A stretch of 64,000 bases of DNA from contig CM041465.1 of assembly GCA_023213395.1 (NCBI GenBank), positions 180,675,741-180,739,740 on the forward strand, written 5' to 3'. The notes beneath the pieces are model-generated. The model was not told the DNA's origin, ran no database searches, and worked only from the letters and a program-made list of their open reading frames with translations. The stretch is from Cycas panzhihuaensis (lineage: Eukaryota > Cycadophyta). The stretch's first letter is position 1. Every line of letters begins with the position of its first letter. Shown piece after piece: positions 20,742 through 32,694 of the stretch. The position numbers and the translations under genes were made by a program.

Positions 20742-23316
20742 TGTTTCCGGCCCGGAATGGATACTAATCACCAACTCGTAAGCATGTATGTTTCTCGCAT
20801 TATCATCGCTTTCATTTGATGAGTGTTTGCTTGCATGTCTGCATGTGTGTGGCTTCGTGGGCGACTTTGTCGTCGTCCACACTTATTCTAGCCTATGACG
20901 ACTATAGCAGGGGCACACTCCCAGCGAGTGTGGCATCCTGGTGGCCACTTCACTTCCCACATCTGCCCTCCTCGCTTTAAGATCCACTAGGTTTGCGCCA
21001 CCTCTGCCTGTGTGATGACCCATCATCTTTTGGTCGACTTGCCACTCTATTCGAGCCCTACTTTTTCTCCGTTGGACCCGTTTGTTAGCTTGTTTGCCCC
21101 AGAGGTGTCTCAAATTTCATTGGCCCTTTTTGTCATTTGCTCCCAGCCTAGCCTAGCTGGTCGGGCCTATTTTTTCCTCTGGGTTCGTACTGCATCACTT
21201 CGCAGATCACGGAATATTCATGGTACCGCGGAGTTTACGACGGTATGACTGTTCTAATTTATTTTTTAAAATCCGCCGTGGTAATTTCGCATTTATTATG
21301 AAACTGCCACGTGGCTCGCGACTTGACTCTCTCCCAGTCGCGCCCTAATCACTCGCTTTAGGGTTTAGGTTGGCTATTTAAGGTATGAATTACTTATTTT
21401 TGGAACTTTTTTGGCTCACTTTTGGATTGCTCCTCAAGGAAACACGGATGTGCTCTGCTCTTCCCTGTTGTTCTGCTGCTATCACAGGACCTGTGCCCCT
21501 CCTATAGTGCCCTGCTCTCCTTTGGTGTGGCTAGGACATTCTCCCAGCCCCTCATGCACCTTGGAGAGGGCCCCTTGGAGAGGTTCTAGTAGATCTTTGC
21601 CCAGGCAGTCCACAAGTGCTCCAAGTGCAGGTATTTCCCTTCCAACCTCCTTAACAGGACCCCAAACCTGCTGCACTCCAGATCTGGGCTGATTTCTCAG
21701 CCCCTCTTCGCTGCCCTTTGGCTGAGGCAAGTCTCTTGCCTCTCTTACTCAGGTATTTCTTTATTTACATTATTTTTCTTGTGATATTAATGCTCCATCT
21801 CATTTGCTCCTTGCTTGCCCTTGTGAGTTTGGTTCTTTTCCTTTTAGTGGGCTGCTTTGCCACTGTCTTTGTGCCTCTTGCCTGTGTTTGCTGCTCAACG
21901 CAGCAGCGTTGAGGGTTGGCATAGTCTTTGGGAAGGAGCTGGGTGGATTCCGTACCACCTTCCACGCTCCCTAAGCGACTCAAAGCCCTCTAAATCCTCC
22001 CTCTCGCCTCGTGATGTCCTTGGCACACAAACAATGGTTTGTTAGCCCTCTTTTGGCCGCTGAAACCAGCACTGTCACAAGTTGCAGCGCTGATTTGAGG
22101 GCCTTTGTTCAGGTTTAGGCAACTTACATAAGTCCCAACCGCTAGTCTTTGCCTAACTTTCTTCCCGGCTGCCTGGCTTTTTCCTCATAGCATCCCGGTT
22201 CGCCGTAGGTTTTCCTTGGCCCCTCTTTGCCTCCTTGTTGCCGTTTCCAGCCCTTGCTCTTGGCCTTGCCCTCGCTGCCTTGTGGCTCTTGGGGGGAGGT
22301 TAGGGCGTCATTTGCGGGAGGTGGGCCACTCCGAGGCTTACCAGTCATTTACCTTTGCTTTGGTTACTCTCTTTTGCGTACTTTCATCATTGGATTGATA
22401 CTAATACATGTGTATTTAGATTCATATTTGTACTATTTAGACATATATTGTTAGAATCTTGTATTGCATGTTAGTATCCTTCCCCCGGGAAGGGAGAGGT
22501 TGCCATTACTTGCAGGTACTTGGGGAGCGTGGAGGATATTGTCCATTAGCTCCATTGCCGGTAAGTGCCCTCATGTACATCGTACTTTCACACTTCTTCA
22601 TTTACTAGCATTTGCTTCCTTTCTTTCCTTGGCATCGTATTTGGTATTTTTTCTAGGGAAGGTAAGGGAGCCCCTTTTCAATCCGCTGTAACATCCCGCA
22701 TCCAACACGCAATGTGGAGTAGCTCGGTGCCCCTTGAGAAGGCCTTTGTCACGCACGCCCTCGGTCCAGGTGCACATCTTACTCTACCTTGCTACCATTT
22801 TTTTCCTTTTGGTTTCTCCTTTAGTAATTAACACATTGGAAAATAAAAGGGGAATTTGGTCTTGAATTTGGTTATGTTTCATCTGTTTTATTACACGCAT
22901 CTTTGCCATCTATAGGAAAGGTTATAGGAACCCCCCTTCTCTACCTTTCCTCCTCTCCTCTTAGCCGCACAAGTTTCTTGCCTCCCGCGTTGCTTATGTA
23001 CCCGGTTAGCTTGCTTAGGCACACTCTTGATCTATTTCCCTTAGATCTTCTCCTTCCCCTTCCGGCCACCCAAGGGTGGGAGGGTCCTGTCCCTAGGTCA
23101 ACCTAGGTTTGCCCTACGCACCTTCACCCTTTGTTCGAAGTGGTGGAGGATCACTTATTAGTAGCCATATTCCATTGCAGATCCTGAACTCGCGCTCCAG
23201 TGCACGGGGCGCTCTGCGTGGTAATTACTTTCCTCATAGGTCTCTCCTTCGATCATATCATCACCCACTCTCACCACACCTATTAGTTAGGTAGCTATCC
23301 CGTAGACGCGCGTCCA
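20742..23316 (+). repeat. 3' LTR of Tat-out (2575 bp)
   Basis: It starts TGTTTCCGG and ends GCGTCCA. It aligns throughout with the reverse complement of both Tat-in LTRs but is more diverged from them than they are from each other by eye. That agrees with Tat-out being the older insertion. Confidence 0.9.
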
Positions 23317-23679
23317 ACATCCAATCACCAATCATTCATAGATCATTCTATTAGGTGATTTTATTCTATTGCTTTGCATCTAGAGTTAATGAAGGTAAGC
23401 CAGTTTTTGCTATAATGTTTTTGTGTAAATTTTGGATTAAGAGTGGATTTATGATCTATATCATTCCTTCTGACTTGCATACCTAATCTTCAAGTGGATT
23501 GAGCTTTTGATCTTGTTCTTCTAATAAAATCTTGAGTTTGGTTTGGTGTGTCCCCTAATCCCAAACTTTCTTGGCCCATTCATCATCTTCACTAACTACA
23601 TCAAATGTCACTTGTTGCATTAATTCATCACTAGTTATTTTCAAGAATTCCTATTTATTTATGGTTTGGTCTTCCTACA
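23317..23679. other. Unassigned AT-rich sequence right of Tat-out
   Basis: Plain AT-rich sequence with no ORF, repeat match or RNA gene that I recognise. It may be target DNA or an eroded end of the pseudogene that follows. Confidence 0.4.
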
Positions 23680-25240
23680 ACATTTCTAAGTTTAGTTATG
23701 GAATGACATAGAATGTTTCTACTGCATAGTTATTTAAGGTAGTCTCTAGATCATTGGCATCTACTTGTAGTAGTATTTAGTCCTACCTCCAAAATATATT
23801 ACCATTTCTAAATAAATGGCTTATGGGTTGTACTTTTACTAGTCCCTTCCTCAACAATTTTATTTTTGAGATCCCATTAACTCAATTTTTGTAGAATATG
23901 TCACCCATGTTTTGATAATTGCATTTATGAGCCTTTGTACTTTCATTTGTAAAGAGAAAATTCTAATAAAAATTTTCTATACGTGAGGCCTTAAGAATTC
24001 CTTCTCTTTAAATATCTTCTCCAAATAACTTTTGGTTGAATGTAAGGCTCTTTAAGCCATTATGAAGTTCTTGAGTACCACATCTATTTCTAGTTCAATT
24101 CCTTCCACTATCACTTATCTTACAACTGCCTTCCAAGTAACTCTAAACTAATCTAACTTTAGGCTTAAGGGCAAATTCTTTACTCTCAAAGCTTAATTTT
24201 CTTTGATTATCTGTTACAGTTGAGCTTGTAGAATAGGTATCTTGTCCTTCACTAACTAGTTAGTAGGTAAGTGTAAATATATAGATTCTACTATTGTGTC
24301 ATCATCTTTAGTAGAACAAGATATTATCCCAACTTTCTTTTTCTCTTTAACAATAACTTTATTTAGAATTTTGTCCTTCTTGATATACTAATAAATTCTT
24401 TCTTTAGTATTTGCATCAAACATTGAGAGTTATGTAAAGGTTAATGATAATTGTCTATTCCTCATTTACTTAGTAACCTAAAGATCAAGCTCTAGGCTAG
24501 TTGTTATATCTCTATTTAGTTTTGTAGATGTATCACCATCTACTTCTAATTTTGTATTTATAGTTTACTCTTTCTCTTCTTGTTCTTATCCCTAAGAATG
24601 TGGGATACCTCCCTCCTACTATAATATATGACCAAGATCTCTTTTAATTTATTTCTCTTCTTGTAGCTTTGTACTAGCTATCACTTCCTCTATTACTAAC
24701 ACTTACTTTATTATTTCACCTTATATCTCTTTTATTACTTTAATATTCTTATAAGATGTAACTTGTACATGAGAGAATAATATCACTTCTTCTTCTAAAT
24801 AACTAGACACTCTCAATATTTCTAGAGATTCTCTTCTATTTGGGAAATAATGAACTAATATTACTTATGTGATGAATGGGTTTCGAGATTCTAACTTAGT
24901 AGGAGAAGCTTGCTTCTTTGTTGAAATTAGAGGAGGAGAAGGTGGTGGATTATACCCTATCTTCTTTGCCATTAATACCATTTTTTCTTCTTCTCACAAG
25001 TAAATGTACATTGGATTCTGTTAAGGATTTGTCTATGTAGAAGGTGTTGAAGTAGGTTTTTTCTACTTTTCCTTATTCTTTCTCTTTTCTTCCTTAGACT
25101 TGGTTTCCTCTTCCAATGATGCTTTTATTATAGTAGTATTTATTATCTATAGTGTAACTAGAGCCTCTCCAAAATGAAATATTGGCTTAAGTTTATAATA
25201 ATTATCATTTTTAATTTTTGTAAAACTTGATATTGTTAGA
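23680..25240 (-). pseudogene. Eroded long reading frame of unknown type, minus strand
   Basis: Reading the minus strand from about 25240, one frame stays coding-like for about 1.5 kb. Near 25100 it is Lys/Glu-rich (EEETKSKEEKRKNKEK). Near 24950 it contains MAKKIGYNPPPSPPLIS. Near 24350 it reads KKVGIISCSTKDDDTIVE, and near 24050 ALHSTKSYLEKIFKEKEFL. Many stops interrupt it, mostly TAG, TAA and TGA at places where Gln or Trp would fit, as expected from C-to-T decay. The composition suggests a gag-like or transposon-linked protein, but I do not recognise the family. A host pseudogene is not excluded. Confidence 0.4.
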
Positions 25241-25390
25241 TGGGTGTGTGTTTGGAGTTAATCTAATACTCCTCATATCCTTTTCTATTATATAATCTAG
25301 ACCATTATACATTGGTGGGGTTTTCTTCAATTTATACTTCCCCAGTGGTACACATGCTAGGTTTATCTCTATCCTCTCATTTGCTTTCCA

Positions 25391-25794
25391 TGTTAGAAAT
25401 AGTAATGTTATCTTTATAAAGATTTTTTTATAATGTTACTTTATGATTATTAATTATATGGTTAATTGAAATGGATAACCACCCATTTCAATGAACATCT
25501 ATCTTCCTTAATAATATCTCTTCCTAAATTTTAGGAAGTTGGTTAGGTTGGTCAAGTTGGTCAATGGTGGTAGAGGTTGTACATAGGTTAGGTTGGCTAG
25601 CATCAAAGAGAGAGAGGATGAGATCCTCTTCACCTCCATTCTCTTCTATATATGTTCCTTATTTTATGTTATAAAATTATATTATTATAAGGTGGTTGTT
25701 TCTCCCCTAAAGGGGTTTTCCACCTACCATATTTTGTGCACTATGTGGTTGATTATTTGTGCATAATTGTAACTCTGAAACCCTCTCTCTAACA
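25391..25794 (+). repeat. 5' LTR of CopA (404 bp)
   Basis: It begins TGTTAGAAAT and ends CTCTAACA. It shares with the Cop1 LTRs the GGATGAGATCCTC block, the CCCCTAAAGGGG hairpin (25704-25715) and the end CCCTCTCTCYAACA. The rest is strongly diverged, indicating a related but distinct family. Confidence 0.8.
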
Positions 25795-25806
25795 TGGTAT
25801 CAAAGT
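25795..25806 (+). promoter_or_regulatory. Primer-binding site of CopA
   Basis: TGGTATCAAAGT abuts the LTR. It differs by one or two bases from TGGTATCAGAGC, the usual initiator tRNA-Met site of plant copia elements. Confidence 0.8.
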
Positions 25807-26797
25807 AAGGTATTTCAATTTTTTGAAACATCAACTTCTAGAGTAGGTTTCAAAGCAACTGAGCATAATAAAAATTCATATTTCAAGTCATCCATTTCAA
25901 TAGTTGGAACCAAAATATTTATTTATTAATAAAAAAGAGAGAGAATTTACAAAATCTAGGTGTGAATCCATTCATCTTTGGGAGTAACTAAAATATAATG
26001 AAGCAGAGAATAAAGATAATGAGTGTAAGCTGCACTCTATAGACTCCAAAGATGTAGATAAAGGCAAAAAACATTAGCCATTTATCATATGCGAAGACTA
26101 TTCAACCTATAGAAGCCAAAAGAGCCTTACATAGAGACAAAAGAAAAGAGAGATGCTCTTGCACTGAAGTATTCTCTGCCTTGGTGGAACCATAAAGAAT
26201 AACCTTGACTATACATAGTTGTCCTCCCGACCAATAGAGATCATTTTTTATTGGCAAGCAACTAGAGGGCAACTGAACACTGGCTTATTACTATATACAA
26301 AAGGAATCGTCCCTGCACCTTATCCTTCGACTAAGGGGTAGAATACAAATATTTGTTAAGACTCTAATGAGGAAGACCATAACCTTGGAGGTTGAGAGTT
26401 CCAATACTATTGATAATGTGAAATTCAAAATTCAATACAAAAACCTTGAAGGAAGCTCTTGCTCTCATTATGAGTGTTAAAGCAGAGAGCAACCCATCCC
26501 ATACAACTGCCATCACCATGAAATGCTTCAAGTAGATGAAAAAGTCAATGAGATGAATGCAAACACAGAGGTTAAGATGCCATTAAGATAAATGAAGCCA
26601 AGGAAACTGAGACCTGTGCACAGATGACGATGCCATCAAATTGATTCACAGAACAAAAAAGAGATTGCCCAAAGACGAAGGAGGAAAGTAAAGCCCATAG
26701 AGACCTACACAGATCGATGTCCACAAAGATGTCCTCAAAGATCTTACACGCATAGAGATGCCCAAAGACAAAGATGAAGATGAAAGAAGTTGATTGA
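25807..26797 (+). other. CopA leader, non-coding
   Basis: AT-rich with short A/G-rich words such as GATGCCCAAAG repeated loosely. No gene is seen. The frame 26646-26894 on the minus strand crosses the Cop1 boundary and is fortuitous. Confidence 0.5.
26793..26797. repeat. Target-site duplication ATTGA, left copy (Cop1)
   Basis: ATTGA precedes the Cop1 5' LTR and is repeated exactly at 33838-33842. Confidence 0.93.
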
Positions 26798-27206
26798 TGT
26801 TAATGTTATGCCCAATGCTATCTTTTATTATATAGTAAATTGTATTTTTATAAAAGTTTATTGTATTATTATAGAAGTTTAGTGATTTGGCCAACTATCC
26901 AAATTAACGAACTTCTCTCATATTTATTCCAGAATCTTTTAAACATTTCCTGGCTAGAAGATTAGAGGAGATAATTTTATGTTGCTATGTAGGTACAAGG
27001 CCAAATTAGTTAGAGAGGGAGGATGAGATCCTCAACATGCTACATTGTATATTCACCATTATTATGATTATATAATACTTATTTTAGAGGTGTTTTTTTA
27101 TCCCCTAAAGGGGTTTTCCACCTACTAGATCTATTGCACCTATCTATACTTCTAAATGATTTGTTTTCATTTACATTGAATTGCTATTTGGACCCTCTCT
27201 CCAACA
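26798..27206 (+). repeat. 5' LTR of Cop1 (409 bp)
   Basis: It runs from TGTTAATGTTATG to CTCTCCAACA and equals 33429-33837 in length, with scattered differences. It contains a TATTATATAG stretch near the start and the CCCCTAAAGGGG hairpin at 27102-27113. Confidence 0.93.
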
Positions 27207-27218
27207 TGGTATCATAGC
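27207..27218 (+). promoter_or_regulatory. Primer-binding site of Cop1
   Basis: TGGTATCATAGC directly follows the LTR and is one base different from the usual tRNA-Met site. Confidence 0.88.
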
Positions 27219-29240
27219 TAGACTAATTACCAATGGTCGTGAGGAGGAAATTGCTAAGTTCAAACCCTTGTTTATGGTTGTGCTCACTATGGAAATACTG
27301 AGACAAAAAATAGACACCAACATAGCACTTTATTCTGCATACAAAGAAGAGATGAAAAATAAAACATAAAGAAAGAACATCATCTTAGAATTGAAGACTC
27401 CATTAATGAAATGAAGAAAATAGAGAAACAAAGCTGAGAAATGAAGTTGAGGGGTTTGAACCTCAGCCTTGGAGTTGCTTATATAAATTGGACACATAGA
27501 ACACTGGGAGAGCCATGCGTCTATGCATTTCATATGGAGAGTGTGGTCACATGTAGGAATTTGTAGGTATTTCTTCCCCCTATGGAACGAATCCAGTCAC
27601 ATCATACATTACAAATCGCTAGGCAATTTAGTGGCATTCAACCCATTTGTGTTCTTTCCTCCTTCCCCTTCTTCCTCTCCTTTGGAGTGAATGCAAATGA
27701 AGGCTAGTACTTTTTGAATATTAGACTTTGATAGATGAAAGAGACGCTAGATGCCCAGACAGAGGAGACATCCACTCTCCTAGATGTGTTAACATTTAGA
27801 GCCAATGAAGAGTTCCATTAAGATCCAAAACCCCTACCAACCGTCTGCCATCTTCTAGACAAAGAAACCTAAATGTCCATCATCTTCTAAATGAAGAAAC
27901 AAAGACATGCGAATGCAAAGACCACCGATAACAATAAGAAAGAGGAAGACACCCTGTAAAATGAAGGAGACACTCATATGTGTTAACTTCCAAAGGAAAT
28001 GGAGAAATGAAGACCGCCATTAATCCATAGTCTGTCACCCTACAAACATCCTCTGTTCATCCTCATACACCTCAATACCAGAGAAGATGTTTTCTTGCTG
28101 ATGAGATAAAGAGACAGAGAAGACACCATTATCATTGATATGAAATCTTCCATGCCATTAATTCCATAGAGAGACATAGAAGGTAAATTCCACTATGGCC
28201 TGCTTAAACTTGCAATTCACCTTTGGTAAAACCTGATTAGGGTTTGTTAATGATTGTTGAACATCGTCAAAACTCCAAAACACAAAAAAAAACTCTTTTC
28301 ATTTTGGATCTGCCCTAATTTCATTTTTTTTTTCTTTTTCTAAAGTTTAAATTAATAAAATTGATTTGTATAATTACTTTAGGTCCATAAGTCATTAAGT
28401 CCTCTAGTCTGCCAACCCCTTGGTCTCATTGTCATTCATATGACCTGACCCTATTAATCAAAAGGGTCTAAAATTCTAACATTCTTTTTTTTACTTGTTG
28501 TTTTATAATTAAAATGGGGGTGCCTGTGCTTTCTCCCATATAACTTGTTCATACTGAGTCAGAATCCAATTTCTGGAAGAAGCATTAGATTCTTGACTTA
28601 AACATAGACATTTTGACTAGTCTTTCAAGATTTTTGGATAGCATTTTAATCAACAATTTTTTGTTAGAAGTCAAACTTTCACTTTTGACTAGGTAAGTTT
28701 AGGTACATATCTTTAACTCTTAATTTTCTTCACATTTTTATTGTACTTTAATAAATAATTTTTTATTTTCTTAATTCATCAAGTAATAACATTATTTATT
28801 TATGCTTTTCTTAATAAATTTATGAACTTTCTTAAATCATTATTTCACCTTTTTAAAATATAAATGATATTATAAACATGTAATATTTAATTGCTTCATT
28901 TTATATCTGATTTATTTTACGGCACTAATATGTAATTATCATATTCTTGATTATATTTTTCATAAATTTTTGATTAAAAATCTTATATATCTTAATTAAT
29001 GATTATCAAACTTTTGATATGAATAAAATTATTTTTTGTCAATGGAAAATTAATTTAATAATCACTTTAATATTTGATGTTTATCAATGAATTTATTTAT
29101 GTGATTCATTCACTTTATTCACCTGCTATTAAAGGTTATAACGTCTTCATTTTTCCTCCAAGAGGATCTCTAATCATTAGTTTTATTCCCAATATGGCAC
29201 TTATGCCAGGAACAACCTCCCTATACTAATTCTAGTATTA
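27219..29240 (+). other. Long leader of Cop1, about 2 kb, non-coding
   Basis: No domain is found between the primer site and gag. The part 28495-28720 resembles 34190-34410 in the CopA leader (shared words include AGAAGCAT, AGATTCTTGA and GACTAGGTAAG). The two elements therefore share a leader type. Weak TATA-like and T-rich tracts occur but none stands out. Confidence 0.55.
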
Positions 29241-29249
29241 ACTGTCTCT

Positions 29250-29960
29250 AATTATGTTGATTGGAAAAATAGAATATCACAACAGCTTAAATAGAAAAAG
29301 ATATGGCAACATGTCACAAGTGAGTTTCCAAAACCTAAAGACGAAATATTAGAAGCTTATATAGTCTGTCTGATGAACTATGATGGAGCCCTAGGCACCA
29401 ATCTATCCTCCCTCCCCCCAGATATTAGTAGGCAATTCTCTAGAAAGGATGATCTAGCCACTGTTTAGAAAACTCTTAAGGAAAAGTATGACAGAGTTGA
29501 TACACAACAATTATCTATATTAGAACAATAAATATATGATCTAAATTATGAAGATTTTCCTAAAGTTGAAGATTTCTCATCTAAACTTTAATTCATTAAT
29601 AAAGACCTAGCAAATTATATCAAATCTTCTACAAAAGTAGGTGATAAAGTAGTCATTTTAATACATGCGAAAGATGACGATACACTCACCCGTCTTGCAA
29701 TTAATAAACTCCCAAACATTTCAATCTTTTCAAAACTATTGGCCAACAGGTAGGTCATCCACCAATTGCTTTTGATCAATTAATAAATCAACTTATTAAA
29801 CATCAAAACATGTTTATTCAAACTGAAAAATTAAAAGATCCTTCATAGGATCTTTTTTTAAAATCACACTCATTTACTAAATCTAGACATCAAAATAACT
29901 ATCAAAATAGTCATTATCATCATCCCAATTCTAAAAACCTCATAGAGGTTCATCCACTTA
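29250..29960 (+). pseudogene. Gag of Cop1, with many stops
   Basis: One frame reads FPKPKDEILEAY, LSSLPPDISRQF, LKEKYDRVDTQQLSILEQ, EDFPKVEDFSSKL and KVVILIHAKDDDTLTRL. That is the usual course of a copia Gag of the UBN2 type. TAG and TAA codons replace Trp or Gln in several places. A zinc knuckle should follow at about 30085 (HKKGHTIVIC), but its first two cysteines are replaced (Tyr at the second). It would form the particle shell. Confidence 0.75.
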
Positions 29961-30059
29961 AAATAATCCTCATTATAACACTAAGTATTCTAGTTTAACT
30001 AGATCTTAGAATACTTTTAAATAGTTATTTTTGAAAAGGAGTATTGTCAATACGAATCC

Positions 30060-30494
30060 TAATCAGAACATCAGGTCTGCTTACTATCACAAAAAGGGGC
30101 ACACCATTGTTATATGTAGGAACACAATTACCTATGAAGCATGGAAAGCTTTTAAGGAGATCTAATCATGATCTCACAATCCTCATCATTCTCTAACTGT
30201 TTCTGCAACATCTTTTCCAGCACCAACCACTCAATCACCCTTGTGGATTCTCGATTCAGGTGCTTCCCATCACATTATGGAACACCAAGAATATCTTACT
30301 CCATATCAAAATTTGATTTAAACTCTGAAGAAGAACTCTCTTTTAGGAGTGGAATGCAACTCAAAGTCAAAGGAATAGGTGATTTTACTTTAAAAGATGG
30401 TTCAATTAAAGATGTATTCTATGTTCCTAGCTTGTTACTTAATCTTCTTTCAATATATCAAATCTACCAAAAAGATCTTATTGTAGAGTTCTAG
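30060..30494 (+). pseudogene. Zinc knuckle remnant and protease of Cop1
   Basis: The active-site block WILDSGASHHI lies at about 30243-30275. The downstream part of the protease (VKGIGDFTLKDGSIKDVFYVPSL) lies in another frame at 30360-30450, so a frameshift falls between the two. Family usual order (knuckle, DSGA, FYVP) is kept. Confidence 0.82.
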
Positions 30495-30639
30495 AAAGAT
30501 AAGTTTATTATCAAACAACTATTAAATAAATTTAAACTAATTACCTTAGGACCTGCAGATCATAAAACAAGTATTTATAGCTTAACAAGTCTCCATCATT
30601 TTAAAACCAAAACTTTTAGTACCTTTATAGCAAAATGTG

Positions 30640-31440
30640 ACCCAGTCAGTAAACTTTGGCATGCTAGATTTGGTCATAAGAGTTATGGAAAACTCTGATA
30701 CCTACACTAAAAAATATTTATGGTGTTTGTGAAGCCTACGTAATAGGCAAACAACACATGGACCTTTTCCAAAATCATACTATCTTTCAAGTAAAAGCTC
30801 CACTTGAACTTATTCATTCTAATATCTGCAATATATTCCAAGTACCTTTATACTCTAGAAGTAGATATTTTATCATATTTATCAATGACTTCTCTAGAAA
30901 ATGCTAGGTATACATATTAAAAATAAGAAGTCAAGTATTTGACATCTTTTTTAAATTCAAAACCTTAGTAAAAAATTAAACAAACTCTAAAATCAAAATC
31001 TTTAGAACAGATAATACTAAGGAATACTTAAGCAACAATTTTACTAATTACTGCAAAAAGCATGGAATATAATTTCAACGTTCTATAGCATATACTCCTC
31101 AACAAAATAATGTTGCTAAACATAAAAATTGTACACTTATTGAGATGACCAAATGAATGTTACATGTAAAAGGTCTTGACTTAAAGTTATGGGTAGAAGC
31201 TATTGGTTACTCTAACTATTTATTAAATCACTTACCATGCAAATCTTTACAAAATATCATGCCAAAACGAAAATGGTCTAGACATAAACCTTTTGTTAAA
31301 CACTTAAGAATCTTTAGTAGCATTGCCTAGGGGTACATTCCTAAAGAAAAATACTCGAAACTTGATCCTAAAAGTTTTAAATATATCTTTGTTGGTTACA
31401 ACGAAGAAAGTAAAGCTTATAAACTTCTAATTCCAACCAT
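30640..31440 (+). pseudogene. Integrase of Cop1, catalytic residues changed
   Basis: KLWHARFGHKSYGKL is the gag-pre-integrase block. The first catalytic Asp of the usual HSD motif is Asn (LIHSNICN, about 30815). The second (FRTDN, about 31000) is kept. The Glu is Lys (NNVAKHKN, about 31110). FSRKC, LDPKSFKYIFVGY and the region end at about 31435 follow the family pattern. Stops occur at 31090-31160 and 31330. It cannot be an active enzyme as it stands. Confidence 0.88.
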
Positions 31441-31879
31441 GTTTAAGATTTTAATACTGCATGGTGTTATATTTGATGAACAAGGTTCTTCATTAAAAAC
31501 TTCTTATGTTAAACTTCTAATTAAAAACCTGTTAACTAATACTCATATAATTGATCTTAGTGACATTCAAGTTGATCCTGAATCAATCGAGTCCTTATCT
31601 ACTCAAGTTCAAAACTGGAATTTAAAAGAACCAACTACCTCTACTTTATCTAGTCAGCCCACTTCACCAAAATAATAAACCAACAATAGCAAACAACCTA
31701 TTTAGGCTTAGAAAACTCTTTTTGATATAAGTTCTAATGTTAGTAATCCTTTAGATACCAGAAGAACTTATTCACAAAAACTTTAAACTAATTTTACTCT
31801 AATGGATAAAGTCATGGCCACTGATTATCCTGAAACCTTTAAACAAGTAAGTAACAATCCTATATGACAATAAGCTATG

Positions 31880-32692
31880 TAAGTTAAAATAGATGCTCTT
31901 AAAAGGAATTCAACTTGGGATTTAGTTACTCTACCTCCTAGAAAGAATGTAGTAGATTATAAATGAGTTTATTAAACTAAGTTTAACTCTAAAGAAGCAG
32001 TTGAAAAACACAAAGCTCGTTTAGTCGCAAAAGGTTTCTCACAGATTGATGGTATTAATTATAATAAAACTTTTGCTCCAGTAGCTAAAATGAATACTAT
32101 TAAAACTATTATAGCTCTAGCAACTAAATTTAGTTAGAAAATTCATTAGATGGATGTTAAGAGCACATTCTTAAATGACGATCTTAAAGAAGAAATCTAT
32201 ATGAATCAACTTCTTGGATTTATTTATAATCCTAATCTCATTTATAAATTAAGAAATTTTATCTATGGCTTAAAGCAAGCTCTTCAAACTTGGTATACAA
32301 AAATAGATGATTATCTTATACAAAATGTATATACTAAATGTATTAGTAATCCTAATATCTACTTTAGATATAAAAATGACAACATTACTATCTTAATTCT
32401 CTATGTAGATGATATAATCATTATTAAATCCTTACTCTCCAGTATTCATCAATTAAAATTAATCTTAATAAACAAATTTAAAATATCTGACTTAGGGATT
32501 TTACACTATTTTCTAAGTTTACAAATTTATCAAACTAATTCTAAAATAACAATATCTCAACCTAAATATATTTTAGACTTAATTAAATGCTTTAATATGG
32601 AAAATGCCAAATCAATGTCAAATCCTTTACAATTAGGTATTAAGCTATCTATTGATTGTTCCACACCACTTTGTGATCCTACAACATATTGA
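31880..32692 (+). pseudogene. Reverse transcriptase of Cop1
   Basis: The blocks are KHKARLVAKGFSQIDGINY, FAPVAKMNTIKTIIALAT, MDVKSTFLNDDLKEEIYM, YGLKQALQTWY, the catalytic LYVDDIIII (about 32400) and GILHYFLSLQI. From 32150 to 32692 a single open frame of 180 codons remains. Upstream there are two stops (near 32136 and 32148) where Trp and Gln are expected. The YVDD is intact. Confidence 0.92.
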
Positions 32693-32694
32693 TA

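Larger units (their letters stand above)
19689..23316 (+). mobile_element. Tat-out, right part: second RNase H and 3' LTR
   Basis: This is the continuation of the plus-strand element interrupted at 3366. It is the reverse complement of 3367-6947 of Tat-in. It contains the aRNH frame, a short spacer and a full 3' LTR. It ends at GCGTCCA at 23316, after which the sequence turns AT-rich and matches nothing else in the family. The 5' half of this element lies left of the window, so its target duplication cannot be checked. Confidence 0.92.
25391..26797 (+). mobile_element. CopA, left part: 5' LTR and leader of a Ty1/copia element
   Basis: A 404-bp LTR (TGTTAGAAAT to CTCTAACA) is followed at once by a tRNA-Met-type primer-binding site. 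About 1 kb of leader then runs up to the Cop1 insertion. The leader resumes at 33843. No coding domain of CopA is recognised, so the element is truncated or its pol lies elsewhere. Confidence 0.72.

Noticed and set aside
1-23316. Large inverted repeats taken as terminal repeats of a giant DNA transposon or a MITE-like foldback
   Set aside because: The GGGTC duplication at 3362 and 19689 with LTR ends and a primer-binding site explains the arms as one gypsy element inside another.
26646-26894. Minus-strand 82-aa frame as a small gene
   Set aside because: It spans the CopA/Cop1 junction at 26797/26798 and so arose by the insertion.
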